Origin: Pseudophaeobacter flagellatus
GTDB taxonomy: Bacteria > Pseudomonadota > Alphaproteobacteria > Rhodobacterales > Rhodobacteraceae
Assembly: GCF_021228235.1 (NCBI RefSeq)
Contig: NZ_JAJQRG010000002.1
Span: 62,001 to 126,000, forward strand
Reading direction: 5' to 3'
DNA: 64,000 nucleotides
In this document: piece by piece, positions 30,399 through 40,068 of the stretch
Layout of the letters: each line of letters begins with the position of its first letter
Position numbering within the stretch: position 1 is the first letter of the stretch
Made by a program: the position numbers and the translations under genes
Notes under the pieces: model-generated
Seen by the model: the letters and a program-made list of their open reading frames with translations, nothing else
Told to the model about the DNA's origin: nothing
Databases searched by the model: none

Positions 30399-31264
30399 CA
30401 CCAGACCTCCTCTTTTGCAATCTCGGATTTCATCTGTGCAATCAGTTCGGCGGGCACCGGAGAGAAGCTGCGCGAGGGATCGGCATAGCTGGGCGTGGCG
30501 GCAATCAGCGCGCGCGTATAGGGATGCGTCGGATTGGTGAAAATCGCCTCGGTGGTTGCGTCCTCCATGACGCGGCCCTGAAACAATACCGATACCTTCT
30601 GGCTGATTTTGGCCACGACGCCCATGTCGTGGGTGACAAACAGCACTGCGGTTCCAACTTCCTTTTGCAGTTCTCTGATAAGTTTCAGGATTTGCTTCTG
30701 TACGGTCACGTCCAGTGCGGTGGTCGGCTCGTCCGCCACAATCAGCGGCGGCGAGGGTGCAAAGGCTGCGGCGATAAGAATGCGCTGACGCATGCCACCG
30801 GACAGCTCATGCGGATAGCTGCGCATGACGCGCGCCGGATCACGAATTTCGACCCGCTCCAGCAAATCCAGGGCCCGCGCCTGCGCACGTTCCGTAGACC
30901 AGCCATGGATGCGGGTCAGCGGATCGGTGATCTGTGGCGCGATCCGCCGTACCGGGTTCAGGGCGGTGAGTGGATCTTGGGGGATCAGGGCCGCACTCTG
31001 GGCCACGCAGTGGCGCCTCTGGGCTGCATTGAGGCGATCCAGCGCCTGCCCCCTGAGAAAGATCTGACCGCCGGACACCCTGGCTGCCGGGGGCAGGGTG
31101 CCAAGCACGGCCTTGCCGATCATCGACTTGCCGGCGCCGCTTTCGCCAACAAGCGCGCGCACCTCGCCGGGCTCTAGTGTCAGGTTGACCTGTCCCAGAA
31201 GCGGCAAGCCGCTGCGCAGGGAAACGGTCAGATTCTGGATGTTCAGCGTCGAGGACATGGTCAT
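30398..31264 (-). CDS. Dipeptide/oligopeptide-type ABC transporter ATPase (DppD-like)
   Basis: A 288-residue ABC ATPase with Walker A GESGAGKSM (an unusual Met in the position normally Ser or Thr), signature ELSGGMRQR and Walker B LIVADEPTTALDV. The C-terminal NPTHPYTRALIAATP is the usual oligopeptide-ATPase tail. The Walker A change deserves attention because that residue coordinates magnesium, though GKSM is seen in this subfamily. The gene overlaps the permease gene upstream by four bases (ATGA). Confidence 0.93.
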   Translation of the reverse strand: MTMSSTLNIQNLTVSLRSGLPLLGQVNLTLEPGEVRALVGESGAGKSMIGKAVLGTLPPAARVSGGQIFLRGQALDRLNAAQRRHCVAQSAALIPQDPLTALNPVRRIAPQITDPLTRIHGWSTERAQARALDLLERVEIRDPARVMRSYPHELSGGMRQRILIAAAFAPSPPLIVADEPTTALDVTVQKQILKLIRELQKEVGTAVLFVTHDMGVVAKISQKVSVLFQGRVMEDATTEAIFTNPTHPYTRALIAATPSYADPSRSFSPVPAELIAQMKSEIAKEEVW

Positions 31265-32127
31265 TGCAGCACCGGATCAAAGCGTTGTTTCAGCCCTTCG
31301 CCCAGCTGCGAGAAACTCAGCACCGTGAGGAACAGGGCGATCAGCGGGAACAGCAGCACCCACCAGGCAAAATGGATGGCGTTGCGCCCCTCGGCAATCA
31401 TGCTGCCCCAGGTCGCCACATCCGAGGACAGAGACAGGTTCACGAAGCTGAGGATCGCCTCGACGATCACCGCGATGCCCATCTCCAGCATCAGCAGGGC
31501 GACAATCGAGGGCAGCACATTTGGCAGGATCTCCGAGACCAGTGTGGTCAGACGCCGGGCACCGCCGATCTGGGCGCTGTCCACATAGTCCATCTGGGCC
31601 TGCACCATGGTCTCGGCACGGATTACCCGCGCGAAACGGGTCCAGTCGATCAAGGCGATCGCCACGATGACCGAGGTCAGACCGGTGCCCATGACAGCCA
31701 CCAGCAAAACTGCGAACAGCACCGGGGGAAAGGCCATCCAGATCTCGATCAGGCGAGAGATCACCCGATCCCACCAACCGCCAAAGAACCCCGCCAGCAA
31801 ACCCAGCGTCGAGCCCACAAGACAGGTCGCAGTGGCTGCGATCAGGCTGACACAAAGCGCGATGCGGGTGCCGTAGATGACCCGCGACAAAACATCTCGT
31901 CCCAGACTGTCGGTGCCCAGCCAATAGCCGGGTTCCGTTCCCGCCATGAAGAATGGCGGCAGGCGTTCGAGAAACAGATCCTGATAGAGCGGATCGTGAG
32001 GCGCGATCAGCGGTGCAAGAACGGCCGCCAGAACCAGCGTGGAGATCCACGCCAACGGCAACCACAGACGCAGGTTGCGGCGACCCGAGCGGGCACGGGG
32101 CGTGGTTTGCAGGGAAACATCAGCCAT
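31261..32127 (-). CDS. Dipeptide-type ABC transporter permease (DppC-like)
   Basis: A 288-residue inner-membrane permease with about six helices and the family block GTDSLGRDVLSRVIYGTR after the first helix. The cytoplasmic loop that docks to the ATPases, around DYVDSAQIGGARRLTTLV, is intact. It pairs with the DppB-like permease, whose stop it overlaps by eight bases. The transporter cargo is not deducible; members take peptides, nickel, opines or aromatic compounds. Confidence 0.93.
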   Translation of the reverse strand: MADVSLQTTPRARSGRRNLRLWLPLAWISTLVLAAVLAPLIAPHDPLYQDLFLERLPPFFMAGTEPGYWLGTDSLGRDVLSRVIYGTRIALCVSLIAATATCLVGSTLGLLAGFFGGWWDRVISRLIEIWMAFPPVLFAVLLVAVMGTGLTSVIVAIALIDWTRFARVIRAETMVQAQMDYVDSAQIGGARRLTTLVSEILPNVLPSIVALLMLEMGIAVIVEAILSFVNLSLSSDVATWGSMIAEGRNAIHFAWWVLLFPLIALFLTVLSFSQLGEGLKQRFDPVLQ

Positions 32128-33127
32128 GACGCAGCCTCGGGTTCAGAAGGGTGTAGGACAGATCCACCAGCATGTTGATGGCGACAAACAGGGCGGCAAA
32201 CAGCAGCACGATCCCCTGGATCAGCGGCAGATCACGATTGATGACCGCATCTATGGCCATGTTGCCAAGGCCGCCGTAAGCAAAAAGGCGCTCCACGATC
32301 ACCGTGCCACCAATGAGAAAGGTGAACTGCACCCCAACCAGCGTCAGCGTCGGCAGGGCGGCATTGCGCATGGCGTCGCGCAGGATCACCTGCGTTTCGG
32401 AGAACCCGCGCACCCGCGACAATGTTGTGTAGTCTTGGATCAGAACCTCCTTGAGATTCTGCTTCAGCAGCTGTGCAATCAATGCGGCCAAGGGCAGAGC
32501 GAGCGAGAGCGCAGGCATCAGCATGTGCGAAAAGGCGCTGCCAGCAACGTCGAAACGTCCCCGTAGGAGCCCTTCGAGTGCCACGAAGTTGGTGAGGAAA
32601 TCGAATTCCAGTCTCGGATCCAGCCGCCCCGAAATCGAAAGGACGGGCCAGAGCACGCCAAACAGCAGGACAAACAGCAATCCCCAGAGGAAGTCGGGGA
32701 TCGAAAGCACCGCACCGCTGGTCAGATCGACAGCGGCCTCGGTCGGGCTGCCCCGTCGGCGCGCCCCGATCACGGCAGCCACACCACCAATGGCCACCGC
32801 GATCAGCAAGGCAAAGAAAGACAGCTCAAGCGTCGCCGGAAGGCGGGCCAAAACCAGATCGGACACTGGCTGGCGCAGGGTGATCGAGGTGCCAAAGTCC
32901 CCCTGGACCACCCCGCCGATCCAGATGAAAAATTGTTCGACCAGGCTTTTGTCGAACCCATAAAGGGCCGTCAGCTGGGCGATGTCGTCCTCGCTCGCAC
33001 CCGGCGGCAGCATCATGGCGATCGGGTTGCCCGGTGCCACACGCACCAGAACAAAGACAACAACGGCAACACCGAACAGCGTGACCAGGGTCGTCAGCAA
33101 ACGGGACAGCACTGTCCTGAGAAACAT
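32120..33127 (-). CDS. Dipeptide-type ABC transporter permease (DppB-like)
   Basis: A 335-residue inner-membrane permease with six helices and the usual N-terminal FLRTVLSRLLTTLVTLFGV and VRVAPGNP blocks, plus the docking loop DYTTLSRVRGFSE. It forms the channel with the DppC-like permease. It lies 60 bases after the binding-protein gene and overlaps the next gene, fitting one transcript. Confidence 0.93.
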   Translation of the reverse strand: MFLRTVLSRLLTTLVTLFGVAVVVFVLVRVAPGNPIAMMLPPGASEDDIAQLTALYGFDKSLVEQFFIWIGGVVQGDFGTSITLRQPVSDLVLARLPATLELSFFALLIAVAIGGVAAVIGARRRGSPTEAAVDLTSGAVLSIPDFLWGLLFVLLFGVLWPVLSISGRLDPRLEFDFLTNFVALEGLLRGRFDVAGSAFSHMLMPALSLALPLAALIAQLLKQNLKEVLIQDYTTLSRVRGFSETQVILRDAMRNAALPTLTLVGVQFTFLIGGTVIVERLFAYGGLGNMAIDAVINRDLPLIQGIVLLFAALFVAINMLVDLSYTLLNPRLRHG

Positions 33128-33187
33128 CGAGAGTACTCCGCATCAATGCCGCCGACCACATCTGGCCGACGGCAGGAAATTGACAGA

Positions 33188-34717
33188 TCAGACGGATGTC
33201 ACGGCCTGGGGCAGCAAGTCGCCCGATGTATAGGCCGTGACGTTCAGATCCGAGCGGTAGACGATGGGCATCACATATTGCAGAAGCGGGATCACATAGC
33301 CCTCTTCTGCAATGTAACGCGACACGTCCTTATAGCCTTGGATGCGCTTCTCTTCGTCGGCTTCCACGAACAGCGGGCCGATCTTTTCCACCAGATCCGG
33401 CGTGTCCCAAACCGCATGGGGCGAGGGGCCGAACATGGAAAATCCTGTCGATGTCGACGGATCACCGATCGAGTTGCCCCAGTTGTAGAAAGCCGCTGGT
33501 GCCAGTTGGTCCGTGGCGCGCAACTCGTAATGCTTGGCGATCTCGTAGACTTCGATTTCGGCTTCGATACCGACGCGGCGCCACAGTCCCACAATGGCCT
33601 GCACCATTTCATAATCCTTGGGTTTGAAGCCCTTGGTGGTCTGGATGGTGAATTTGACCGGATTGTCCGTGGAATACCCTGACTCCGCCAGCAGCGCCTT
33701 GGCACGCTCCGGATCGTAAGGCACCGTGATGCTGTCGTCGAAGGCGGCATAGCCAGGCACTTCGAGGGTGGAGAGCGGCACGCCGTAGCCTTTCAGGAGC
33801 CGGTCGATGATCAGCTCCTTGTCGATGGCATGATGGGCCGCGAGGCGGACGTTCTTGTCCAGCATCGGCCCGACGTCATTCAGGAAGATCATGCCGATAT
33901 CGGTGATCGGCACCGCCTGACCGGACAGGCCGTCCTTGGCGATCAGGCGATCGTAGTCTTCGTAGGGCATATTGGTGGTGATATCCGCGTTGCCGGATTC
34001 CACCTCGGCCACGCGCGAGGTCGCATCGGTCACAAACTTGATCGTCACCGTGGAGAACTCCGGGGCCGCGCCCCAATAGCCGTCGTAGGCTTTCAGGCGG
34101 ACGTAGGCGCCCGGCTCGAATGTATCCACCATATAGGGGCCAGATCCGATCGGTGCCTTTTCAAACCCTTCGGAGCCGACGCTTTCGTAATAGTCCTTGG
34201 GCAGAACAAAGGCGGTCAGGAAGGCCATCCATTTGAACAAGGCCGGTTCGAACTCGATCACATCTGCGGTGATGGTCTGTCCTTCGGTCCGGAAGTTTCC
34301 AATCTTGGACCAGACAAACTGCATCGGGTTTCCGGTCTCGGCCTGGGCGGCACGGGTCAGCGACCAGACGATGTCATCCGGGGTCAGCGGATCCCCGTTC
34401 TGCCAGGTCACCCCGTCACGGACGGTCATGTGGATCTGGGATTTGTCCTCGCTGAACCCCCAGTCGGTCAGCAGACCAGCGTCAAAGCTCAGATCCGGGT
34501 TCTGGCCGACAAAGCGGTCGAAAATCGCCAGGTAGATGGATTGCAGCACCGGGTTGACCGCAGCCGGGCCGGTGGTCGGGTCCCAGCTTTGCACAGGCAC
34601 GTTATAGGCAATGGTCAGATCGCCTCCGTTCTGGGCGATCACCGGCAGCCCAGAGGCCGCAAGAGCGGTGGCAAAGGCTGAGGTGCCTAGAAAACCGCGA
34701 CGGTTCATATTCTTCAT
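33188..34717 (-). CDS. Extracellular solute-binding protein family 5 (DppA-like)
   Basis: A 509-residue periplasmic binding protein of family 5. The N-terminus MKNMNRRGFLGTSAFATAL resembles a twin-arginine export signal. The family blocks are present (LLTDWGFSEDKSQIHMTVRDG-like strand near 75-95, and the PIGSGPYMV block). The ATG at 34717 follows GGAGAGAAG; an ATG three codons later is possible. The ligand may be a peptide or a modified amino acid related to the enzymes encoded upstream; that is inference from neighbourhood. Confidence 0.92.
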   Translation of the reverse strand: MKNMNRRGFLGTSAFATALAASGLPVIAQNGGDLTIAYNVPVQSWDPTTGPAAVNPVLQSIYLAIFDRFVGQNPDLSFDAGLLTDWGFSEDKSQIHMTVRDGVTWQNGDPLTPDDIVWSLTRAAQAETGNPMQFVWSKIGNFRTEGQTITADVIEFEPALFKWMAFLTAFVLPKDYYESVGSEGFEKAPIGSGPYMVDTFEPGAYVRLKAYDGYWGAAPEFSTVTIKFVTDATSRVAEVESGNADITTNMPYEDYDRLIAKDGLSGQAVPITDIGMIFLNDVGPMLDKNVRLAAHHAIDKELIIDRLLKGYGVPLSTLEVPGYAAFDDSITVPYDPERAKALLAESGYSTDNPVKFTIQTTKGFKPKDYEMVQAIVGLWRRVGIEAEIEVYEIAKHYELRATDQLAPAAFYNWGNSIGDPSTSTGFSMFGPSPHAVWDTPDLVEKIGPLFVEADEEKRIQGYKDVSRYIAEEGYVIPLLQYVMPIVYRSDLNVTAYTSGDLLPQAVTSV

Positions 34718-34801
34718 GTCTTCTCTCCTGTTGGCGGGCCTGTTTCGACCCAATTTATTTCTTATTTTTTGCCCATGCGGGCAGGGGCGACCGCAGGGCG
34801 G

Positions 34802-36343
34802 TCAAAGGTCTTGTGCCTTGAAAAACCCTGAACCGGCGCCGGTGCCGGCGCCTGGCCAGACAGCTGCTCCGATCATGTGCAACCCCTTGATAGGGGTCGT
34901 GCCGTCGGCGAACCCACGCACTGGGCGGAACAGGAAATTCTGCCGCAGATGGTGCGAGCCGCACAGCTGGTCGCCGCCCACGAGGTTGGGGTTGCCGGCT
35001 TCCAGATCTCTCGGCGACACCACGGTCTGGGCGAGAATTCGGCTCCGCAATCCCGGTGCCTGCGCTTCCAGTTGATCCATCACGCGGGCCGCAAATGGCG
35101 CTTTGGCCTGATCCCAGTCCCGTGCGGAGATCTTGCCCTTGGCATCCCCTGCGATATCCGCAGGCAGGACGCGAACCTGCACCCAGAGCGTCTGTTTGCC
35201 CTCCGGCGCGCGTGTCGGGTCAAAGACCGAAGGTTGCCCAATCACCAACACCGGACTGTCCGGCAGCAAACCGGCCATGGCCTGCTGATAGGTCTGCGCC
35301 GTGGCGTCGATGGACTGGCCGACATGTACATAGGCATAGCGACCCAATTCGGGGGCGACCCATGGCACTGGCCCATCCAGAGCAAGGTGGATCATCATGG
35401 TTCCGGGAGCATGGCGGAAGGATTTCAGACCTTCGTCAAAGCGATCCTGGCCGCTGTCGCCCATCAGGGTGGACAGATGACGCGGAGCCAGTCCGGCCAG
35501 TACCGTATCCGTTGCGATCTGATCACCGTTGACGGTCAGGCCCGTGACGGCGCCGCGGTCGTGCGCAATGCTGCTCACGTCGGCATTGCAGGTGACGCTG
35601 CCGCCATGGGCCTCGATCATCCGCACGAGGGCATCGGTGACCGTTGCCGCTCCGCCCTTGCCGATCACCATGCCCTGCGCCTGCCCGCCGAGGGCCTCGA
35701 GGAACGGGAATATGGCCCCGCCTGCAACATCCGGCGCAAAATCCAGATGCAATCCCCAGGTGGAAAAGGAGCAATGCAATCGGGGATCTTCGAACGTATC
35801 CTGCAGCCAGTCGCGCGGCGAGGTCATCAGCAGGCGGGCGATATCAGTCATCTTGCCCAGCCCCAGGCTGCGCCACTGCCGCCAAGCGAACTTCAACAGG
35901 GCCGCCCGCGTCATCGGCGTCCCCAGAAGCCCACCGATCACCGCGGCCTTCTCGGGGAATTCGCGCATCAATGACTGCCAGGTTTCTTTGTCCTGCTCAC
36001 TGTGAAAACTCGCCAGCGTTTCTTCGATATCTGTCGACACGCCGACAAAATCGCCCGGCGTCATCGCCTGGGCAAAGGGGCGATCAACCGACACCAGTTC
36101 CAGCCCATGACGGGCCATCTCCTCGCCATGGCGCGCCATGAAGCCGGAGCCCGCAAACATCGAGAGGTTCATGGCGGCCACGTCATGGTGAAAGCCGGGC
36201 AGTGTCAGTTCCTTGGTCTGCACGGCTCCGCCGGGGGTGGGGCCGCGCTCCCAGACCTGAACCTTGCGCCCGCGCGCTGCCAGATCCGCGGCGGCCACCA
36301 GCCCGTTGATCCCGGCACCAATGATGTGAATGGGGCCGGTCAT
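34802..36343 (-). CDS. CrtI/phytoene desaturase-like FAD oxidoreductase (copy 1)
   Basis: A 513-residue flavoprotein of the amine oxidase/phytoene desaturase superfamily. The N-terminal dinucleotide loop is IIGAGINGLVAAADLA with ERGPTPGG after it, and the C-terminal GLHMIGAAVWPGAGTGAGSG closes the FAD site. No carotenoid genes are nearby, so the name reflects fold, not pathway. It is clearly related to the 523-residue protein encoded at 40.6-42.2 kb. Its start overlaps the iorB stop by four bases, tying it to the ferredoxin oxidoreductase. The substrate is unknown. Confidence 0.85.
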   Translation of the reverse strand: MTGPIHIIGAGINGLVAAADLAARGRKVQVWERGPTPGGAVQTKELTLPGFHHDVAAMNLSMFAGSGFMARHGEEMARHGLELVSVDRPFAQAMTPGDFVGVSTDIEETLASFHSEQDKETWQSLMREFPEKAAVIGGLLGTPMTRAALLKFAWRQWRSLGLGKMTDIARLLMTSPRDWLQDTFEDPRLHCSFSTWGLHLDFAPDVAGGAIFPFLEALGGQAQGMVIGKGGAATVTDALVRMIEAHGGSVTCNADVSSIAHDRGAVTGLTVNGDQIATDTVLAGLAPRHLSTLMGDSGQDRFDEGLKSFRHAPGTMMIHLALDGPVPWVAPELGRYAYVHVGQSIDATAQTYQQAMAGLLPDSPVLVIGQPSVFDPTRAPEGKQTLWVQVRVLPADIAGDAKGKISARDWDQAKAPFAARVMDQLEAQAPGLRSRILAQTVVSPRDLEAGNPNLVGGDQLCGSHHLRQNFLFRPVRGFADGTTPIKGLHMIGAAVWPGAGTGAGSGFFKAQDL

Positions 36344-37896
36344 GCAGCTTCGCCGGCGAAACTGTGGACCGTGGCCAACGCACCCTCCAGCTGCGCCCCG
36401 GACTCATCCGCCAAGGCGGCGGTGCGCAGACGCCGCATCCAGTCCGCCGCATCGGGGCGCCCCTGCAGAAGGGGCAGCGCCTGCATGATCCGGGCGAATT
36501 TCGAATGCCCGCGCACATGTGTGTCGGAATATCCCTTAATCAGCCGATAGTTGGCCAAAAGTTCCGTCGCCAGAGCACGGTCACGCCCCGCCACATCCGT
36601 CACCGTGGCGAACCACTGATCAATATGGGCCATCTCTGTCTCATGCCGCAGCAGGGCCCGGCGCCAGGGGCGCAGGGCGGACACCGCCCAAAGCATCAGG
36701 AACCCGCCCAACCGGTCGGTTCTGATCCGGCGTCCCTTGTCGAGATAGCGCGAGTAGAAAGCTTCGAGACGGGATGAATTGCGCAGCCGTTTGCCAAGCC
36801 AGCCGGGCAGTGTCGTGGTGAATTCTTCAAACCGCGGATGGAAATACTCGGTCACCATCAACACCTGGTCGTCACCAACCACAACCTCGTCGCGCACGCG
36901 GGTCATCCGGCTGGCGCGGGTCTTGATGTCGGCGACCCGCAGAATGTCATCATAGCACAGAGCGCGGGCGCAGTATTTTGCCCCGGCAATGGTCATCTCG
37001 AACGGCGCGCTGTCTGTCACGGCCAGAGCTTCGACCATGTCCATATACTGTTCGCCGTAGGCAAGATCCTGATAATCCACCACTTTGGTCAACCCCAATC
37101 CCGCCATGTCCTTGGCCGCGGCGGGCAAGGCGGCAAGGCGCGATTGCAGTTGCGCCCATTTGGCCTGATGGCGGGACGGCACATGCAGCGTTTCGATCTG
37201 CTTCGTCACCGCTTCGGGCTGGGGTGGTTGCTGCTTGCCGGTGGCGCAGTCAAAGGCATCATTGAAGGCCCGAAGCGAGGCCTCCACGCCCCGGCCAGAG
37301 GCGCGTATCACCTCTTCATAGCTCTCCTTGGGAAAGGACAGGGCACCAGATCCGGCCAGCCCGCCCAGCAGCGAGGACGAGATCATCGAGCCGGCGGATT
37401 TTGCCAGCGCCTCCATGTCGAAGGCCACCGTATGATCGGCGGCGATGCCCATGGCTTCGATCACCTTGTGACCATCGGCGCGCCCGTCCCCGGGGACTGT
37501 TTTTTCCGCAACCGCAGGAATGCGATGGGTCGAGGCGATCAAGGTGGTACGTCCCGGGGTCACAAAACCGCGCATGATGGCGCGACCGCCTTCCATCAAC
37601 TCGGATGCGATCAGGATGTCCACATCCCCCTCGGCGGGCGACAGGGCAAAGACCGGCATACGGCCGGTGTCACGACACATTTCAACGTAATAGATCGTGG
37701 CCCCAGTTCGCTGCGCCACACCCGCCACCGAGGTAGATTGAGCGCGATAGCCATTGGCCTCGGCCACGGCGGTGATCCAATTGGTGAGGACGCCACCGCC
37801 CTGGCCGCCAACGGCAAGCGCCGCCAGTGTGATGATTTTTTCACCGTCTGCACTGGGCGAACGGCGGGCGGCAATCGAGGTGTCTTGAATGTTCAT
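36340..37896 (-). CDS. iorB: Indolepyruvate oxidoreductase subunit beta family protein with C-terminal extension
   Basis: A 518-residue protein. About residues 20-205 are the pyruvate:ferredoxin oxidoreductase gamma domain (VGGQGGGVLTNWI near 29-41). The rest matches the C-terminal domain of the large fused oxidoreductases of aerobic bacteria (DUF6537-like; block GYSDTHVRGHSKFARIM, read in part). Classical archaeal IorB is only about 200 residues. With IorA it would convert an aryl-pyruvate and CoA to aryl-acetyl-CoA, CO2 and reduced ferredoxin. The ATG at 37896 lies 13 bases after iorA; a long upstream frame overlaps iorA and is not coding. Confidence 0.88.
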   Translation of the reverse strand: MNIQDTSIAARRSPSADGEKIITLAALAVGGQGGGVLTNWITAVAEANGYRAQSTSVAGVAQRTGATIYYVEMCRDTGRMPVFALSPAEGDVDILIASELMEGGRAIMRGFVTPGRTTLIASTHRIPAVAEKTVPGDGRADGHKVIEAMGIAADHTVAFDMEALAKSAGSMISSSLLGGLAGSGALSFPKESYEEVIRASGRGVEASLRAFNDAFDCATGKQQPPQPEAVTKQIETLHVPSRHQAKWAQLQSRLAALPAAAKDMAGLGLTKVVDYQDLAYGEQYMDMVEALAVTDSAPFEMTIAGAKYCARALCYDDILRVADIKTRASRMTRVRDEVVVGDDQVLMVTEYFHPRFEEFTTTLPGWLGKRLRNSSRLEAFYSRYLDKGRRIRTDRLGGFLMLWAVSALRPWRRALLRHETEMAHIDQWFATVTDVAGRDRALATELLANYRLIKGYSDTHVRGHSKFARIMQALPLLQGRPDAADWMRRLRTAALADESGAQLEGALATVHSFAGEAA

Positions 37897-37909
37897 GTCG
37901 TCAAATCCT

Positions 37910-40054
37910 TCAGGCAAAGACCACGCGTTTCGCGTCACGCCTGCGTTGCAGCCAATCGATGATCTTCTGGCTCCTGCGCGCCTTGCGGCCTTCGCGCAGG
38001 GTGGGGTTCGATACGATTTCGGCCTGATAGAAACTCGGGCAGAGCACGGCGGCATCGGCGACTTCGCCGCAGTTGCCGCATCCCACACAGGTCTGATCGA
38101 TCGCTGCGACCGGATCATCGCGCAGCGGATCTCCGGTATCCTTGACCGACAGGGACGGGCAGCCCGAAAGCCGCATGCAGGCGTGATCGCCGGTGCAGAT
38201 GTCCTCGTCGACGCCAAAGCGTGGCCGCACGGTGCGCTTGCCTTCCTTGGTGGCCTTGGCCAGCAGCGGCTTCTCCCGGCGCTGCCGGTTCAGCATGCAT
38301 TCAGAGGAGGCGACGATGACCTTTGGGCCTGCAACCTGCGTTGTCAGGGCCTCTTTCAGCGTGTCGCGGACCTTGGTGACATCATAGGTTCTGTCGATCT
38401 GTCGGATCCATTTGACGCCCATGCCCTGGCAGGCCTCGACGATGGAATTCTGCGTCTGCTTGGTCTTGTTGTCTGCGCGAGATGACAGAATGTCCTGCCC
38501 GCCGGTCGCCGCAGCATAGAAATTATCAACGATCACGATCACATTGTCGGACTTGTTGAAGACCGCATTGCCCACAGAAGACGTCAGGCCATTGTGCCAG
38601 AACCCACCATCCCCGACGAAGGAGATGGAGCGACGGCCATGCGGGTCTTCATTGTGAAACGCCGAAGCCGAGGCCGGGCCGAGCCCATATCCCATGGTCG
38701 TCGCGCCGAGGTCGAAGGGCGGCATGATCGAAAACAGATGGCAGCCGATGTCCGATGAAATGTGGTGCTCACCCAGTTCCTGCTCGACCAGTTTTGTTGC
38801 CGCAAAGATGGGCCGTTCTGGGCAGCCGGTGCAGAACCCCGGGGGACGTGCGGGCAGAACCTCTGAGAGATCCGGAATCGCGACTGGTTCTTCGTTCGTG
38901 GTCACCGCAGCGACAGGCATCAGCTCTGGCGCATGGGCCGTGAGAAAGGCTCCAAGACCCTCCAGCATCACCTGCCCGGTGTATTCGCCGCCCATCGGCA
39001 ACATGCCCTTGCCTTCAAGCGTGACCCGCTTGCCTGCCTTGTAAAGCATGTGACCGATCTGCTGTTCGATGTAGTTGGGATGGCCTTCTTCGACGATCAG
39101 GACGGCCTCCTTGCCTTCGCAGAAGTCAAGGATCTGGCTGTCGACCAGCGGGTAAACGCAGTTGAGGCAAAGAATATCCAGATCGGTATCGCCATAGAGA
39201 TCGGCAAGGCCAAGACGGTTCAGCGCGCGGATCACCGTGTTGTAGGTCCCGCCCTGAATGATCAGACCGACCTTCCCCGATGGCTGTCCGAAACGCTCGT
39301 TCAGGCCGCGTTCCAGAATGAAGCGCTCAGCCGCGGGTTTGCGTTTGGTCAGCTTCTCCGCTTCATGCAGATAGGTGGCGGGGGGCAGGACGATCCGCTC
39401 AAGATCCCGGCGCGGGCTTTCCAGAGCCTGGCTCACCGTCATATCGGGGCGGCGATTGTCAGAGGCAGCGAAGGAGCCGTGCACATGGCAGGAGCGAATG
39501 CCCATTTGCAGCATCACTGGTGTGTTGCTGGCCTCCGAAAGCTCAAAGCCATCCCCAACTGCCGCAACGATCGAGGGCAGGTTGGGGCGCGGGTCAAGCA
39601 TCCAGACCTGGCTTTTCATGGCAAAGGCGTAGGTGCGCTCCTGCATGATCGAAGAGCCTTCGCCGTAGTCTTCGCCGACGATGATGAGGGCACCGCCGGT
39701 TACGCCTCCCGAGGCCAGATTGGACAGCGCATCGGAGGCAACATTGGTCCCCACCACGGACTTATAGGTGACCGCACCACGAATGGGATAATGCACCGAT
39801 GCCGCCAGCATCGCGGTTGCCGTGGCCTCGCTGGCAGAGGCTTCAAAACGGACGCCCAGCTCCCCGAGGATCTCCTGTGCATCTGCAAGAACATCCATCA
39901 GATGCGAAATCGGCGAGCCCTGATAGCCCCCGACATATCCAACGCCGTTTTCCAGCAGCGCCTTGGTAATGGCGAGGATCCCTTCGCCTGAGAAGGTCTC
40001 TCCGTCTCCCTGTTTCAGTTTTTGGACTTCCTTGGCAAAGGAACGTTCAGCCAT
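37910..40054 (-). CDS. iorA: Indolepyruvate:ferredoxin oxidoreductase, subunit alpha
   Basis: A 714-residue thiamine-diphosphate enzyme. The N-terminal pyrimidine-binding domain begins near residue 15 (GEGILAITKALLENGVGYVGG), the TPP/Mg motif GDGGFWHNG lies near 480 with VDN about 30 residues on, and a C-terminal ferredoxin-like domain (about 615-670) has CTGDHAC, SGCP, CVGCGNC and a final CP. It should oxidatively decarboxylate aryl-pyruvates from aromatic amino acids. A 144-base leader with a long inverted repeat precedes it, which suggests its own promoter or a processing site between it and marR. Confidence 0.92.
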   Translation of the reverse strand: MAERSFAKEVQKLKQGDGETFSGEGILAITKALLENGVGYVGGYQGSPISHLMDVLADAQEILGELGVRFEASASEATATAMLAASVHYPIRGAVTYKSVVGTNVASDALSNLASGGVTGGALIIVGEDYGEGSSIMQERTYAFAMKSQVWMLDPRPNLPSIVAAVGDGFELSEASNTPVMLQMGIRSCHVHGSFAASDNRRPDMTVSQALESPRRDLERIVLPPATYLHEAEKLTKRKPAAERFILERGLNERFGQPSGKVGLIIQGGTYNTVIRALNRLGLADLYGDTDLDILCLNCVYPLVDSQILDFCEGKEAVLIVEEGHPNYIEQQIGHMLYKAGKRVTLEGKGMLPMGGEYTGQVMLEGLGAFLTAHAPELMPVAAVTTNEEPVAIPDLSEVLPARPPGFCTGCPERPIFAATKLVEQELGEHHISSDIGCHLFSIMPPFDLGATTMGYGLGPASASAFHNEDPHGRRSISFVGDGGFWHNGLTSSVGNAVFNKSDNVIVIVDNFYAAATGGQDILSSRADNKTKQTQNSIVEACQGMGVKWIRQIDRTYDVTKVRDTLKEALTTQVAGPKVIVASSECMLNRQRREKPLLAKATKEGKRTVRPRFGVDEDICTGDHACMRLSGCPSLSVKDTGDPLRDDPVAAIDQTCVGCGNCGEVADAAVLCPSFYQAEIVSNPTLREGRKARRSQKIIDWLQRRRDAKRVVFA

Positions 40055-40068
40055 CGGTGGTCTCCTTG

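Noticed and set aside
34802-36343. Carotenoid biosynthesis role for the CrtI-like protein
   Set aside because: No crtB, crtE or other carotenoid gene is nearby and the neighbours are IorAB, MarR and a peptide-type transporter.
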